A DNA stretch of 64,000 nt from Raphanus sativus (Eukaryota > Streptophyta > Magnoliopsida > Brassicales > Brassicaceae), in assembly GCF_000801105.2 (NCBI RefSeq), contig NC_079516.1, positions 25,457,043 to 25,521,042 of the forward strand, read 5' to 3'. Of this stretch, positions 1-12,087 are shown piece by piece (position 1 is the stretch's first letter; each line of letters begins with the position of its first letter). The notes beneath the pieces were generated by a model that had not been told where the DNA came from, ran no database searches, and saw only the letters and a program-made list of their open reading frames with translations. The position numbers and the translations under genes are program-made.

Positions 1-1790
1 ACCCCAGAATTTTTGTCGTCGGTCGTTGTTCTTCTTCGCCTCCTACTCATTTTTTTTTCCTTTTTTTCTCAAAAAAATAAACATGAAACGAAACTGTTTG
101 GAAAAGAAGGCAAGTGGGATAATACTTTACCAATTATAAAATCGAGTTCGGGTTCTGTATTATTGGGTCCACCACTCAATCAATTATTTCAAAATTCAAA
201 TTCACAACCACAAAATAATTGTAACTAAAAAGAAAGTACTCAGTTACGTTTTTTCAGAAGCAACTTATGTCATTATGCATAAAAAGTACCTTTGTATAAC
301 AAAGTGACTTATAATGATACACAAAGTCAAAAAGTAACATGTGATGCAAATCTCTCATTTAAAAGTATTGTAGGTTTCTATATATCGTTGCGCAAAAAAA
401 AAGGTTTCTATATATCTTTATAAATAAAATTAATCGAACTGTAAATTCTGAAAAATAAAATAAAATTCATGTTACAGCTTACGAATAGAACATTACTGAC
501 ACATAATGAATGCATCATCAAGAATTTGCTAAGAACTTGAAACCTCACCATAATATTAATTTTTTGATTAATTATTCCACATATTCTCATCTTCTATTAT
601 TTAAATTAAATCTATTTTTTGACATCAATTAAATCTATTTAAAACCCAAATTAATAGTTTTTTCTTCAGTTCAGCCATTTTTGACATCTATATTTCTGTC
701 AAGAAATAACAGTTAGTGAAAATAGATAGACACATATAGTTAAAACTAAAATTAAAAAAGTTTGGAAAAATGTAACTAGATAAAAATAGTAAAATAGTAT
801 ACTTGAGTTCAGTGAAAAATTTAGTCAACAAATAATAATTTGTGAAAATGCATAAAATAACTGAAAATATATAAGTTTTAAAAAATTGATAAGGAAAACT
901 CAGAAGAAGAAAAAATGAGAAACTTTTGTTATGATATATATTCCACGTTTCATCAAACTGAGCTACAAAAAAATAGTTATCACATATTTTTCCATAGCTT
1001 TGAGAAATTATTAAGAAACAAAATGATGGAAGCACAATAAAAAATTTATGCATAGTTAAAACATATACTAAGAAAATATTTAGAAAAATTAACATAATAA
1101 ATAAAACATAAAATTAGTGATAATACATAATATACCCCCCCCATATACTTATGTTTGAATAATAAATAGGGAACATTTATAAAATAAAATATATATAAAT
1201 CCATTTACGATATTGTTTTTTCAAGTTACATTAAACAAATGCGAACAATTTTGTTTTTGAAAATAGTGTATCTGTGGATTTGTCTCCAATTAAGGTCACA
1301 GAACCCAAGTTGAAAAACTATTATAACAATCATGCAAATCCACAACCAATAGTTAATATTCCATTGACTAAAATTGTATGGGATATTTGCAAAATTGACT
1401 CAAAACTCATAGTTAAACACAAAACTAATCTATGAGTTTTTATTGGAAATTTCATTTGCTCTGTATACCCCACAAGTTCATATTATTCACAAAAATACCA
1501 TTATTTTTTTTTCTTTCAAAAATGGTTTTTTTTTTACTTTCTCAATTTCATCATCTTCAAGTATTTACAAGATTGTCATTGCCATCAATACACAACCGCA
1601 TTGAACAACCAATTTGAAGTTCTCATTGCACCTAAAATTTAATTAAACTCCTTCTTTCTCATTTCTTATGAACTAAAAACAATATCTCTTCCACTTTTTC
1701 TTTATATTCATCCAAAAAAACTAAGATTTTGATTCTAATTTTTTTTATGGTTCACAAAGCCATTCAAGCTTACAATTCTTGGTGGGTCAC
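1..1790. other. AT-rich intergenic DNA, no gene recognised
   Basis: Short open frames only, none with recognisable domains. Long A/T runs and a C run near 1133. No transposon ends were recognised. Confidence 0.6.
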
Positions 1791-1892
1791 TTTTGTTTGA
1801 GCTTTTGGGTGTTTGGAGAAGATTTATGTGTGTTAAAGAAGTTATCTTACCGTTTGAAATTATGAAATCATTTTTTTTTCTGATCTGTTCGT

Positions 1893-2758
1893 CAGACGAC
1901 TTCCACGAAGTCTTCTGGCAGTATACGACTTACACGGAAGTCTTCTGGTTAATGCATATGTCATTTTTGCAATTCACTTTTCAATGTGTTTTCTAGAGAC
2001 GACTTATCTGGAAGTCGTCCAACTTTCTTTGTAAATAAAAAATCTCGAAAATACCTGAGACTACTTCCTCGTAAGTCGTCTAGAGTAAGAAGGTTAATTT
2101 TGCATTTGACCAAATTTTGTCAGAAATTTGAATTTTCCTGAATGACTAAATTTGACTAAGTTTTTCAGCACAAACATGTAAAAAATATGTTTTGTTTTGA
2201 CTAGTTACTATTATAGATAGCAGATTCTTGAGGACTTAAAGAACAATCACTATAAAACAAAGTATAACGAGTGGTGTCACACATATCAAAGAAAGATATG
2301 TTTATCTTCTCAAGACGACTTCCAATGAAAGTGTTCTATCTTTGAACTTATGTAATGTTTTATCTTTTGTGAATTTGACTAAGCTTTCTTGAGATTCTTC
2401 TCCCTTAGTTGTGATAAATTTGATTATTTTTTTGTGTTATTGTGTTTTGCTATTGAAGTTGTATCAATAACTTCAATTATGTCAAGTAATTTTGGCAAAA
2501 TAATATTGTGGAAAATGAATATATTTACCAATTATTTTTTCATTAATACATCTTCAAATTTACAAAAAAAAATCACAAATAAGGAGTACACATACAAATC
2601 AGAAAACAAACCATAAACAAAACTATCATAGATCATTCCCCTAGACAAGTTTAGACTCCACTTGATATGGAAAAAGACTCTATCAGAAGACTTCTTGAAA
2701 GTCTTCTAGCGCATTATATTGTAGAAGACTTCTGAGAAGACTTCTGGGAAGTTTTCCA
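1893..2758. repeat. Cluster of short GACTTC/GAAGTC dyads
   Basis: Several small inverted motifs of the kind GACGACTTcc..GAAGTCTTC recur at about 1893-1954, 1995-2023, 2060-2088, 2312-2330, 2681-2711 and 2722-2758. Each could form a small hairpin. The spacing is irregular and no gene overlaps them. I see no TSD or terminal repeat that would define one element. Confidence 0.5.
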
Positions 2759-3000
2759 GATCTGCTTGCATATCGAAATCCAGATTTGAAAAACCTACAT
2801 AACAAAAAATGTTCAAATGACTTAAAAACATAGAAAATGAATGGACGATTAGATAGATATACTTTTATAGAACACACAACGTACATATCCAAGTGGAAGA
2901 TGAGAACCATCTGGTTAAAAATCTGCATCAAAAATGAGAAAGACATGAGAAAAAATGAAAAATTCATATAAAGGTAAATTATTTTTAAAAATTTTAAATA

Positions 3001-3459
3001 CATATATACTTTAAATTTCTCAAAATCTGAAAGTAAAAATAATATATTACATATATATTTAGATAATTTTTGTCAAAATACCTAAACTAAAAAAAAAATT
3101 AGTCTGGCTTGATTATTTGGATAGATAATCAATAGATATTTTAAATAATTTTGGTGTTTTGAGTATTATTTAGCTATTTTAGACGTCTACATTTGACTAT
3201 TAAAGTATTTTGGAGAACTTCAAACTATCTTATACATTTTAAATATTCTTTTATATATTAAATCTAAAAATAATTAATATATTTGAGAATATAAATCTGA
3301 TTCGGATATATTCATGTACTTGAAACACTTCTGTTAGGGTAGGGTTCGTTTTCGGTTCTCTTGACACAAAAATTTGAATCCGGTCGAGATATTTAACCAA
3401 TTTCGGTTCGGATTTAGTTTTGGTTCGGTTCTTCAGATACATATTTTTTCCCAGCCCTA
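3001..3459. mobile_element. Truncated hAT-like non-autonomous element
   Basis: The right end reads CCCAGCCCTA, which matches the terminal repeat (TAGGGCTGGGC reversed) of the intact element at 54476-55155. The body, with GGTTCGG runs near the end and an AT-rich middle, resembles the element at 56345-56928. The left terminus and TSD were not found, so the copy is probably truncated on that side. Confidence 0.55.
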
Positions 3460-4257
3460 ATGGTGATTATTATTTTGTTTAGAAAAATGATTTAAGAATT
3501 TATATTACATATTGTTAATAAAAAAACTTCTTCTTAAAATATGAAAAAATTTACAACTCGTATTTCAGCTAAAAATTCTTTAGTTTTTAATTATTAGCCA
3601 TTTTAACTCTTTTTTTCGTTGACTAAGATATTTAAAAAATCAACTGTTATATTCGGGTAACGGCGGTTATACCTAATAATACACCATTTTTTCACGAAAC
3701 AAGACCAAGAATTGCATATACCTAACTTAAACTTCTTAATATTAAAAATTAATCAGTATTTTACTTCAAATATACTTAAAATATTAAAATTTAATCAATA
3801 TTTTACTAAAAATATACAATACAAAGCCTAATTTCTGACACAGAATTAAACATTTGTTTTTATATTACACAATTTGTTTGTAAATATAATAATATACAAT
3901 TAATTATATGATGACACATATAATATAAATAATGGTGACATAAAAATAAATATCAGCATATAAAAAAAGTAAAAACCAACATACACATGGGCACGCATAT
4001 CAAGTTCTAGTATATATTTATAAAGAAATAAACCATGACTTCCAATTTATAAAAAATAATATATTTAAAACCATGTATGTATGCAGTAATGATACTAAAC
4101 CCAAAGTTGCTTGCTGACCCTGCCATCATAGAAACGTTTGGGAAATGTTTCCTCGCCATCCCCCATAATGTTCCCGAGACAGGAACGTTTCTGATACATG
4201 AGACTACAGTGAGCTCACATCAAATCATAGAAACACTCACTTTAGAGTTGAGTAACC
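3460..4257. other. AT-rich DNA without recognised gene
   Basis: AT-rich sequence. A 76-codon open frame at 4077-4307 runs into the dispersed repeat that follows and has no recognised domain, so I do not call it a gene. Confidence 0.5.
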
Positions 4258-4505
4258 CGAAAATGTTTCTTGTGGAAGTTGGCAAAAGTAAAAAATTTAA
4301 CAACTGAGAACCTGTAGATGTTATTCATGGGATTTGAAGGTCAAAAGACAAAAATCCTATAAAAATAGAGATTGCTAAATTCTGTAAACTAATATCAAAT
4401 AAAAATATGAAAATGACCCAAAGTTGAAAACTAATCCTCTTTCTGTATTGTTCCAATTATGTTGAAATGAGGATTAATTAGTCTCAGGATACCGTTATAA
4501 CTCAT
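4258..4505 (+). repeat. Dispersed repeat R1, copy a (partial)
   Basis: About 250 bp closely similar to 9225-9500 and 33510-33780, sharing blocks such as AAACTAATATCAAATAAAAA and ACCGTTATAACTCAT. This copy lacks the upstream 530 bp present in the other two. It abuts the old LTR that begins about 4520. Confidence 0.75.
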
Positions 4506-4547
4506 CACGAGTCAAAATCGGTCAAGTGAGAATCAAGTTCTCGCCAT

Positions 4548-4633
4548 ACAGCTCATATGGTAAGCTGGGACAGTTCATTCGGCTCGCCATACGGCGAGCT
4601 GAATCAGCCTTGTCCAACTCGCCGTATGGAGAG
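4548..4633. repeat. Palindrome array in old LTR G, 34-35 bp period
   Basis: Three dyads are centred near 4556.5 (AGCTCATATGGTAAGCT), 4590.5 (GCTCGCCATACGGCGAGC, perfect stem) and 4625.5 (CTCGCCGTATGGAGAG). Spacing is 34 and 35 bp. The same spacing is seen with a different palindrome in A (21152-21312) and D (45733-45790). Confidence 0.65.
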
Positions 4634-5150
4634 TACGACCACATCATATCAATATCATGCACTTTTATTTCATCTTCATAGCTCTCTCCTTCGAACCATG
4701 ACTGCACTGTCTCTTGTTTCGTCTAGATAGGAGTTATTATTGAAACTTTACGATAAAAACTTCAAAAACTGTTTTTTTATAAGTTTGAATCGATCGTATA
4801 AAACAGCAATGTTTAACTTAAACATCACAGCTGCTTCAACTATACGATTGATTTAAACTCTTTCATAAAACTGGCGTCGTACTGAAGGTGTTTCTCAAAG
4901 AAATCGTAAAAAACGCTCAAAGTTGTAAAACGGCCCAAAGAAGTCTAAAACACAGCCAAAAACTCATTTGTGATTTTAGACGAGAATGAGCCAAAAACTA
5001 CTATGATGGTTTATATTTTACTTGCAGGAGAAGATAAATGTCAAGGTTCGAGGGGTAATCATGAAGACCAAAGAAAAATGGAATATTTCTGTGAAACGAT
5101 AAACTCGACCCATGGGCGGAAAAGGTAGAAGCAAACCGACCTAAAGAGGA

Positions 5151-5160
5151 GTATATAAGG
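5151..5160 (+). promoter_or_regulatory. TATA box of old LTR G
   Basis: GTATATAAGG lies in the same position relative to CTTAGCACTTA and CGCCGACAGCTCT as the TATA motifs in A and D. This marks the U3/R promoter of the LTR family. Confidence 0.6.
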
Positions 5161-5315
5161 GATGGTAAGGCGATAGGCACAAAGAGTTTTTTCACACAGA
5201 GAAAACTTAGCACTTAAAGCAATAGGCAATATTTACGTTTTTGTTAACGAACTGTGACTCAGTTAAGTTTAAGCACACTTAGGTTGCTAAAACTAGGAAA
5301 CTCGCCGACAGCTCT

Positions 5316-8300
5316 TGTAAGATCCAAACCCGGCCTACTAGACCGCGGTCGATGCCTCACGTCGCTCGGTCCTTATCCTGACCGAACCTCTCAATTTTTC
5401 GTGCTTTATCTATACTTTCGCCTAAGGGTGAAGTCTATCTTAGACCTTAGCTTAAGACTACCTTAGTCATTACCTAGCTTAGATCCTTTCAACTTATGCA
5501 CAGCGTAATATTATCTATCAACCATTGGTCTAAAACCAATCTAACATTTGTCATGGTCGAATCACCTTAGCCATAGTCAGTATACACAACTACTACCAGC
5601 TCCGAGATTGATCATGAACCTAATCCAAGTCATACAATCTGAGGTTCCATTCCCCTAATCCATTATATCTAGATCTATACAACATTGCTAGATCATACAT
5701 TTGCCATCCACGGAGCTTGTTAGCTCATTGCCTCAGCTATTCCCAGCTTGTTAAACTAGCTCGTCCAGCTCAGCTGAGCTGAACCACTTCACTTCAGCTT
5801 CCATACACTCTCGTCCAGCTGATCGAGCTGCGAGGCAGCTTCGCCCAGCTCCCCGTCTACTCGTCCATCTCTCATGTGTCTGAATAAACCCTTCCCTTGG
5901 TTACTTAATCATTCAACCAGCCATTCCCATAGACCAAGTACCTTTGGGAAGTTTTCAGCTACAAAAACGACCTCAAGCAAACATGCTTCAAAAACTAATT
6001 AAAATTCATGAAAATTAATGATAATTCCAAACTAAGAGAATGGTCCAATCAGATTTCCCAGAACCGGCCTCGATCATACTGATCTCGGCCATGAACAGCC
6101 AAACCGGCCATAAGAGACCACCTCTAAATCAATCAGATAAAACTAATCTTACACCATAATAAATCATGATAAATACCCATTAAGGGATTTCCATAATCAG
6201 ATCTGAACAATTCCTTCAGGAACTATCATATCTCAAATTACCAGCCCAACCAAGGCCATGGAGAGATTTCTCTGAACCGGCCACTCCATGGTTCAGTACC
6301 TCCATGTCTGAACAACAGAGAATATGATTAATAATGCCCACCATATCCTGAGTCAATCAACCAACCACCCCACATGACTCAGAACTGATGAGTCTTCACA
6401 CCTCCTAACCGGCCATGGAACTATGTCCCACTGAACCTGATTAGTGTTGCTCTTACCACCGGTGCATCCTTTGATCAATCAGATCAGACACCTTGATCCA
6501 TCATCCATGGATCAGATTGTCCATCCTTGCCCATGATCAGATCACACACGGCCTTCCTTGTATAAACACACCAGCACAATACTTGTAGTCCATACCAGCA
6601 AGTACTAGCCTTACTCATCTCCTTTGCTTGCTGTTGGATTCAAACGAATTGGACCTTACCATCTCATCTCCTTTGCTTGCTGTTGGATTCAAACGAATTG
6701 GACCTTACACTCCACATGGTTCCTCTGATGCTAGGACCCCATGTATCTCATCAGTGGGTCGGATCCATGGTTCACACCATGATCAAACCCAACACCAAAC
6801 CATGATCCATAATGGATCACTATCCAATGAACATCATCTAACCATCATCCCACATGGATGAGTTAGATCAGTTATGATCCGCCCCTTCTTCCAGGGTCTT
6901 GGATTCCTAAGACACATCAAAATATAAATTCCTCAAGGGGCGTTCCATGCTTGGCCTTGATCGCATCCCAAGAAACACAACATAGACATAAACATAACAT
7001 AACCAGAAGTAATCAACACATGTTACCTCATACTTGATCTTGCTAGATCTTGTGCTTCCCTGATCAGGTCCGGCCTTGTGCCTCTTGAACTTATCTTAAT
7101 CAGGTCTTATCACATACCTCCAGTATTGATAAGATCCATTCATGGGTCGCACCCATCATTCCTTCCATGGAACTTCCATGAAAACAGTTTCTACACTGCA
7201 TCTGCCTTTAAGGATGTTCATGCCATTGGGAGTGAAGTCCGACCTTCTCCATTCTCTTCTGACCATTTGCATGTGTCCCTAAGACACAGAGGAATCCTAG
7301 GGTGTGTTCATCCATGATCAAACAACACCCAAGGGTCGTCCATCACTTCTCACTTCAGTGCCCATGAAACTGCCTTTCTACACACATCTGCCTTCAAGGC
7401 TGTCTCAATCATTGGAAGTGCATTCCGGCCCTCCATCTTCTCTCCTGGCTATTTGAGTGTGTAGTAAAGATGTAGAGGAAGTCATGGGCGTGGCAAACCA
7501 TAATCAAAACACACCAGAGGGTCGTTCTCAATTCCTCTCTTGATTGCCATCAAAACTGCCTCTTTGCTGCCTTCATCCCACTCTTGGGGTTGGATGTTTC
7601 CATCCGACTTTCTCTCTGTTTTCTCTGTTTTTTTTGTGTTTCAGGAAAAAGAAAGGATCCCTGGCGTGCCTGAAAAGGCACGGACTTGCCTTGTATATAT
7701 AGAAGAATGGACGGTTACCTTTCTAAAGGTTGCATCCTTTCGGTCTCATTTCTGGCCATTGATTTCATCAATGGTCCAGATCACACCCATTCGCCTATGG
7801 CAGTTGGCTGACGTCCTGTACTTGTCAATCAGCTCATGGACATGTCTAAAGCTAGCCCAAACCGAATGTCAAGCTCTTGGCCCCATCCTAAGAGCCCACC
7901 AGCCAACCAGTTCACATGTCTCATCCACATGGCCCGGTCCTGGCCCGGACCTGGAACTGCCCAAGACTTGAACACTCAGTCTAGCTGAGTTGAGCTGATC
8001 CCCAGCAGACCCAGCTGAGTGAGCTAGTTCATCCAGATCAGGGAGCTGACACACTCTTCAGTGAGCTACACTGAGCTGCACTACACTTCTCCTAGCTGGT
8101 CGAGCTTGCTTACCGCATCGCCCAGCTACCATATCACTTTTGCAGCTTGATATCTTCATCTAAATCAATATGTCTATGTACCTTGATCCATTCCTTGACC
8201 TTGACTAAGCTTTTCCATGATCTATCCTGATCATCTAGCTCATCCCACCTTGTTCATGATCTATTCTCATGATCTGAACCAAGGCAGCTTGTTTCCATCG

Positions 8301-8345
8301 AAACATATAAACCCTAGGTCAAGTTCCAGGAATGGGGACATGACA
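5316..8345. mobile_element. Solo LTR H, 3,030 bp, TSD GCTCT
   Basis: Starts TGTAAGATCC and ends GGGGACATGACA. It is flanked by the direct repeat GCTCT at 5311-5315 and 8346-8350, and it interrupts the collinear sequence of old LTR G exactly there. No internal LTR pair, primer-binding site, gag or pol frame was found, which suggests a single long LTR left by unequal recombination. It could instead be a non-coding retroelement whose LTRs I failed to pair. The sequence is rich in AGCTC/GAGCT and GATCAGATC motifs. Confidence 0.75.
6614..6708 (+). repeat. Direct duplication inside solo LTR H
   Basis: A 46-bp block starting CTCATCTCCTTTGCTTGC is repeated at 6614-6659 and 6663-6708 (period 49 bp) with no visible mismatch, so it is a recent slippage or small duplication. 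Confidence 0.85.
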
Positions 8346-8690
8346 GCTCTTGTGGCCGAGGCTCTCACCTTCTGTAAACGCTTAAACGCATATTCAAAAT
8401 AACATTTCTTTTGATCTTTTTTCATATTCTAGATTTATTATTATCTACTTTTCATATTACTGATTGTTTGACGTGTGGTTTAACAGAAATCCGGGACTTT
8501 TGGGAAAGTTAGGTTTTATTATCTTTTCTTATTTATCAGAAATCGACGATGTGAATTTCGGTTCCGACAAATATAAAATAGATAAAACCAATAAAGAAAC
8601 CAATGGAGTTCCAAGAGGGCTATTAAGGAGTTCCTCTCTTTACTCCCACCCTAGAACTATGAATACAAGAAAGGGTAGAAAGCGTAACTG

Positions 8691-9528
8691 TCAACAATGG
8701 TTTAGAAAACATCTAAATAGGGTTTGAAGTCGGCCAGGAATATTCTGATAGTTTGTGGTGGCTTCTACGCTTAAGTCGGTCTTGAAATATATTCCGCTCG
8801 TGTTCTAAAATCACCGTCAATCGATACCAAGGCTGTGTCATCAATTGACGTTCCTTTATCTCTTCGACAGCTTCTTCTCGTGACAAACTGACCACTTTTC
8901 AGGAAAACGGACAAAACTTATGCTATAGGATGCTGATTGACCTCAAATCGGTGACATTGGAAAGCTAAATCAAAGATATATTGTTTTTGAAAATATGGAC
9001 TCAATCTAACGGTGTGAAAATCTCTATCTATAGTTAAAATAACGTATATGTGCAGTTCTTCACTTCTAAAGCCTCCAAAGTCACCGAAGTTCTCCAGAAC
9101 ATACATGAACTTAAAAACACTCTAAAACATACTTCAAAAACATATAATATACTCTAAAACAATCATATAACATGGTTTAAAAGAGGTAAAATGCATGGTA
9201 TATCAGAGTGGACTAAACCGAAACTGTAGCATACGGAAGTCGGCAGAAGTAAAAAAATTTAACAACAGAGAATCTGTAGATTTTATCATTGGGTTTTGAA
9301 GGTCAAAAGAAAAAAATCATGTAAAATAGACACTGATTTTTATATTTTCAGCATAAAAGTTCTGTAAACTAATATCAAATAAAAATATGAAAATGACCCA
9401 AAGTTTAAAACTAATCCCCTTTCTGTATTATTCTTATTATCCTGAAATGAGGTTTAGTTAGTCTCAGTATACCGTTATAACTCATAATGATTCAATCTAA
9501 AATGTTACTTTTTGCAACATTTTATCTG
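8691..9528 (+). repeat. Dispersed repeat R1, copy b (full)
   Basis: About 840 bp collinear with 32966-33801. Both start TGTCAACAATGG and end CTTTTTGCAAC. It has no long open frame and no recognised terminal repeat or TSD. It looks like a degraded LTR-like or non-coding transposon unit of unknown family. Confidence 0.75.
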
Positions 9529-9652
9529 TCTCTTAATTAATTAACGTTCCTAAACTAAAAATCTCACCAATACGTTAATTAAGAAAGAAAAGTAAAATTC
9601 ATATATTATTTACAGAACTCATCGACTATGCGTTACAATACATTAATACTTC

Positions 9653-9663
9653 TGTATATATAA
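9653..9663 (+). promoter_or_regulatory. TATA box of the SPH gene
   Basis: GTATATATAAC lies about 60-70 bp before the SPH start codon at 9723, the usual distance for a plant gene with a short leader. Confidence 0.55.
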
Positions 9664-9722
9664 CTTATTCAACAATTACAAACAACATTATGTTAGCTCA
9701 AACAATCTCTTATACCACAAAA

Positions 9723-10389
9723 ATGGATATTCTAAAACGATACCTATCATTTTTCATATTTATTATCTTCGTAACTACAGATCTATCACATGCAGAGCCG
9801 GCCTTTGGGCCAAGCCAATAAAGCCCATGCTTCCAGCCGCCAGTTTTAGAAACAAATTCCGGCCACATATTTACAAAATACTGCCTTAGTCTAGTGGTTT
9901 GAGATGCAGTAATTAAACTAAATTTGGGCAACCCGAGTTCCAAACTTCCTTAGTACATATTTTTTTTCTCTTTTTTGTTTTGATAAGTGGCCACATTTTC
10001 TTTTTTGCTTCTAGCCTTCTTAAACCTAGGACCGGCTCTGATCACATGCCGTAGAAAGAACGGTAAAAATCATCAACGGTCTTGGTAGTAAAGTGCAGTT
10101 TCGTTGTAAATCAAAGGACATTGATTTAGGTGTTCAGAGTTTCCCACCCGGTGGGACATGGTCATTTCATTTTGAACGTAATTTCTTCGGACGGTCATTG
10201 TTTTACTGTTACTTTGATTTGCCAGAAGGAAGACGTTGGTTCAACATATATGAAGAGCCCCGGGATACTTCTTTTCCTCTTTGGTGGCAGAGGGATTGTG
10301 TGTGGAAGATAACACCAGGAGGACCGTGTTCGTATTACGACCAGTATAGTAAGGAGATTGATATGTGTTTTCGTTGGAAGAAAAACTAG
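9723..10389 (+). pseudogene. S-protein homologue (plant self-incompatibility S1 family), broken by a MITE
   Basis: SPH proteins are small, secreted, cysteine-rich plant proteins related to the poppy S determinant; most have no known role. The start at 9723 opens a hydrophobic signal peptide (ending VTTDLSHA). The frame is broken at 9792 by the hAT MITE 9793-10040 plus its duplicated ATCACATG. Without the MITE and one repeat copy the frame continues without a break to the stop at 10389 and would give 136 residues, normal for the family. The second part carries the S1 features: FPPGGTWSFHF, YCYFDLP, RWFNIY, and five cysteines. The rest of the gene shows no stop or frameshift, so the insertion looks recent. 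It may be dead, or could yield a product only if the MITE is spliced out. The family call is strong. Confidence 0.88.
9793..10040. mobile_element. hAT-type MITE, 248 bp, in the SPH gene
   Basis: Terminal inverted repeats CAGAGCCGGCC / GGACCGGCTCTG (one mismatch in 12) and an 8-bp target-site duplication ATCACATG at 9785-9792 and 10041-10048, as hAT transposons make. There is no coding capacity. It sits just after the signal-peptide codons of the SPH gene. Confidence 0.92.
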
Positions 10390-10480
10390 TTCTTGTATTG
10401 AAAAAAAAAACCGAGATGAAAGTAATGCGTATGTCTTTTCTATAGCTCATAAACCTCGAATATAATATAAATAAAGCATA

Positions 10481-10768
10481 CTAATATTTTTTTTTATCTT
10501 CAAATCTCACAAGTTTATTATTGTTAATAGGTTTTAAATCACTCGTACAAAAGATAGCCACGATCCCACTAGTGTATGCATTCCCTTGTGTCCAAACCAC
10601 ATGTCGTATATTATGACGTCCCAGCAAATTTTGTAGTAACCATGCTTGCCCCATCGATCCCCACGAGTCCTGTAAGAGCCCATAATTAAACCTCTTTTTA
10701 ATATGGATTGATGCACATTCGATGAACCAAACCTGACCAAGAGCACCGTGGTCTCTTTGAATAGACAT
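10481..10768 (-). CDS. Hypothetical 95-codon ORF, not recognised
   Basis: An ATG-started frame with protein-like composition, including SWGSMGQAWLLQNLLG and IRHVVWTQGNAYTSG, so it may be a real exon or a gene remnant rather than chance. I cannot assign a family. It lies convergent to the SPH gene, about 90 bp past its stop. No signal peptide or membrane segment is visible. The lysine/tyrosine-rich end suggests readthrough into AT-rich DNA, so the true 3' end may be elsewhere. Confidence 0.3.
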   Translation of the reverse strand: MSIQRDHGALGQVWFIECASIHIKKRFNYGLLQDSWGSMGQAWLLQNLLGRHNIRHVVWTQGNAYTSGIVAIFCTSDLKPINNNKLVRFEDKKKY

Positions 10769-10776
10769 ATGGGAAC

Positions 10777-11465
10777 CAGTGGCCGAGGCAGAAAATTATT
10801 TTACATGGGTTAAATTATTTTAAAATAAAAATATAATATTAATTTGACATATTTAATTGATAATTTAAAGTTATATTTGAACCTTCTTAAAATTAAATTA
10901 TAATTTTACCTTATATTTTAACGTAATGGTTAGACCAAAAACAACACATGTGTAAGGAAGAATAAAATGTACATAAAGAGAGTTCTCATTTGCGGATGGA
11001 AAGAAGCTCGAAGCTTCTAAGATCTATTAGCAAATATTGACTTGATGATAACAACAACAAGCAAGAATAACTACACGCATACACTGACTTGATGATAACA
11101 ACAAGAACAACTTAAATACCCCAAGTTTTGTCGATATGAAGTTGTTTGTTAAGAGACAACAATGAGACAGAACAACTTGCAGGATTGCTTGATGTGTAGC
11201 GCTTGATAAAACAAGAGAGCTCTGCTCACCATATGCCTTTGAAGCTGCTCTTTACGTTTCATGAAATTCAGACAAAACTCACAAAAGAAGAGCTTCACGC
11301 TGAAGAAACAAAAGAGCAGAACAATGTTAAATTTTGAAACAGAGGAGATAAAAAACAGAGAAGAAGCTATGTTACGAGATGTTGATGGCGAGATCAATGG
11401 TGGGACCGTTAGTGTGAACAGAGCTTTGAATAAGCAGAGACCCTTTTCCAAGTCAATGGCTAGTG
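10777..11465. other. Non-coding flank of the Copia insertion
   Basis: Mostly AT-rich DNA. It starts near a CAGTGGCCGAGGCAG motif that resembles a hAT terminal repeat, but no partner end was found. A 71-codon frame (11261-11476) is cut by the Copia insertion at 11471; it has no recognised domain. Confidence 0.4.
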
Positions 11466-11470
11466 ACATA

Positions 11471-12087
11471 TATTAGTGCAAAGACGACACCATAATAGTA
11501 CTGAAGAAGGTAAACCAAAAGAGATAAATACACAAGTAAACACCAAAGTTTTTATTAGAATCTCCTTTAAACGATTTTTACAAGATTTGCTTATTCAGCT
11601 TTTACACGTCTAGTGTTAATACTCTAACACACATCACTGAAGGATTCTGAAATTACCCACTTATGTTTCTCTACCGTCAAGTACTTTAGCCACTACTTCA
11701 GCACGACACAGAAAACTTCTAAGAGCTTCTCTCTCTATAAGATCAACCTTTGTGTCTCTGTCTCTCTACAGACAACCCCATAGCTATATTATATTAGTCT
11801 CCACGTTTCCGAAATCCTAGTCTCCAAGGAACCACAATATGTATATCTTCCATATCAAAGTGCAACTTTCCTTTTGTTGGAATGCACTTATTCCTCTTCT
11901 TTTAAGTCATAAACTTGCTCCCCAAGTTTATTCCTCTTTGCCTTTTCTCCAAGATACTCCCCTACTCTCCAAGTCTACACGACCCCATCTCAGCATCTCG
12001 ACTCCACATAGTCTTCACCACTCAACACGACGTCTGCTTCAGCAACTACGTCAGCGACTACTTCAGGGCGGACATTTTACATCAACA
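11471..12087 (-). repeat. Copia C 3' LTR
   Basis: Collinear with 23185-23406 plus 32144-32548. Ends ACATCAACA, followed inward by the purine tract (seen on the plus strand as ATCTCCCCTTTATA, 12088-12101). Many substitutions separate it from the other LTR, so C is older than its guests. Confidence 0.88.

Larger units (their letters stand above)
4520..8569 (+). mobile_element. Old LTR of the element-A lineage (G), split by solo LTR H
   Basis: Two blocks, about 4520-5315 and 8346-8569, are collinear with the 3' LTR of element A. Shared features are a 34-bp palindrome array, an ATCGTAAAAA block, a TATA box (GTATATAAGG), CGCCGACAGCTCT, and the terminal GAATTTCGGTTCCGACA. It is much more diverged than the other copies. 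No primer-binding site follows 8569, so it is a solo LTR or a remnant. The left boundary is approximate. Confidence 0.75.

Noticed and set aside
1432..1996. Short frames with hydrophobic runs
   Set aside because: Composition follows the T-rich DNA; no domain or codon signal.
4077..4307. 76-codon ORF
   Set aside because: Ends inside repeat R1 and matches no family I recognise.
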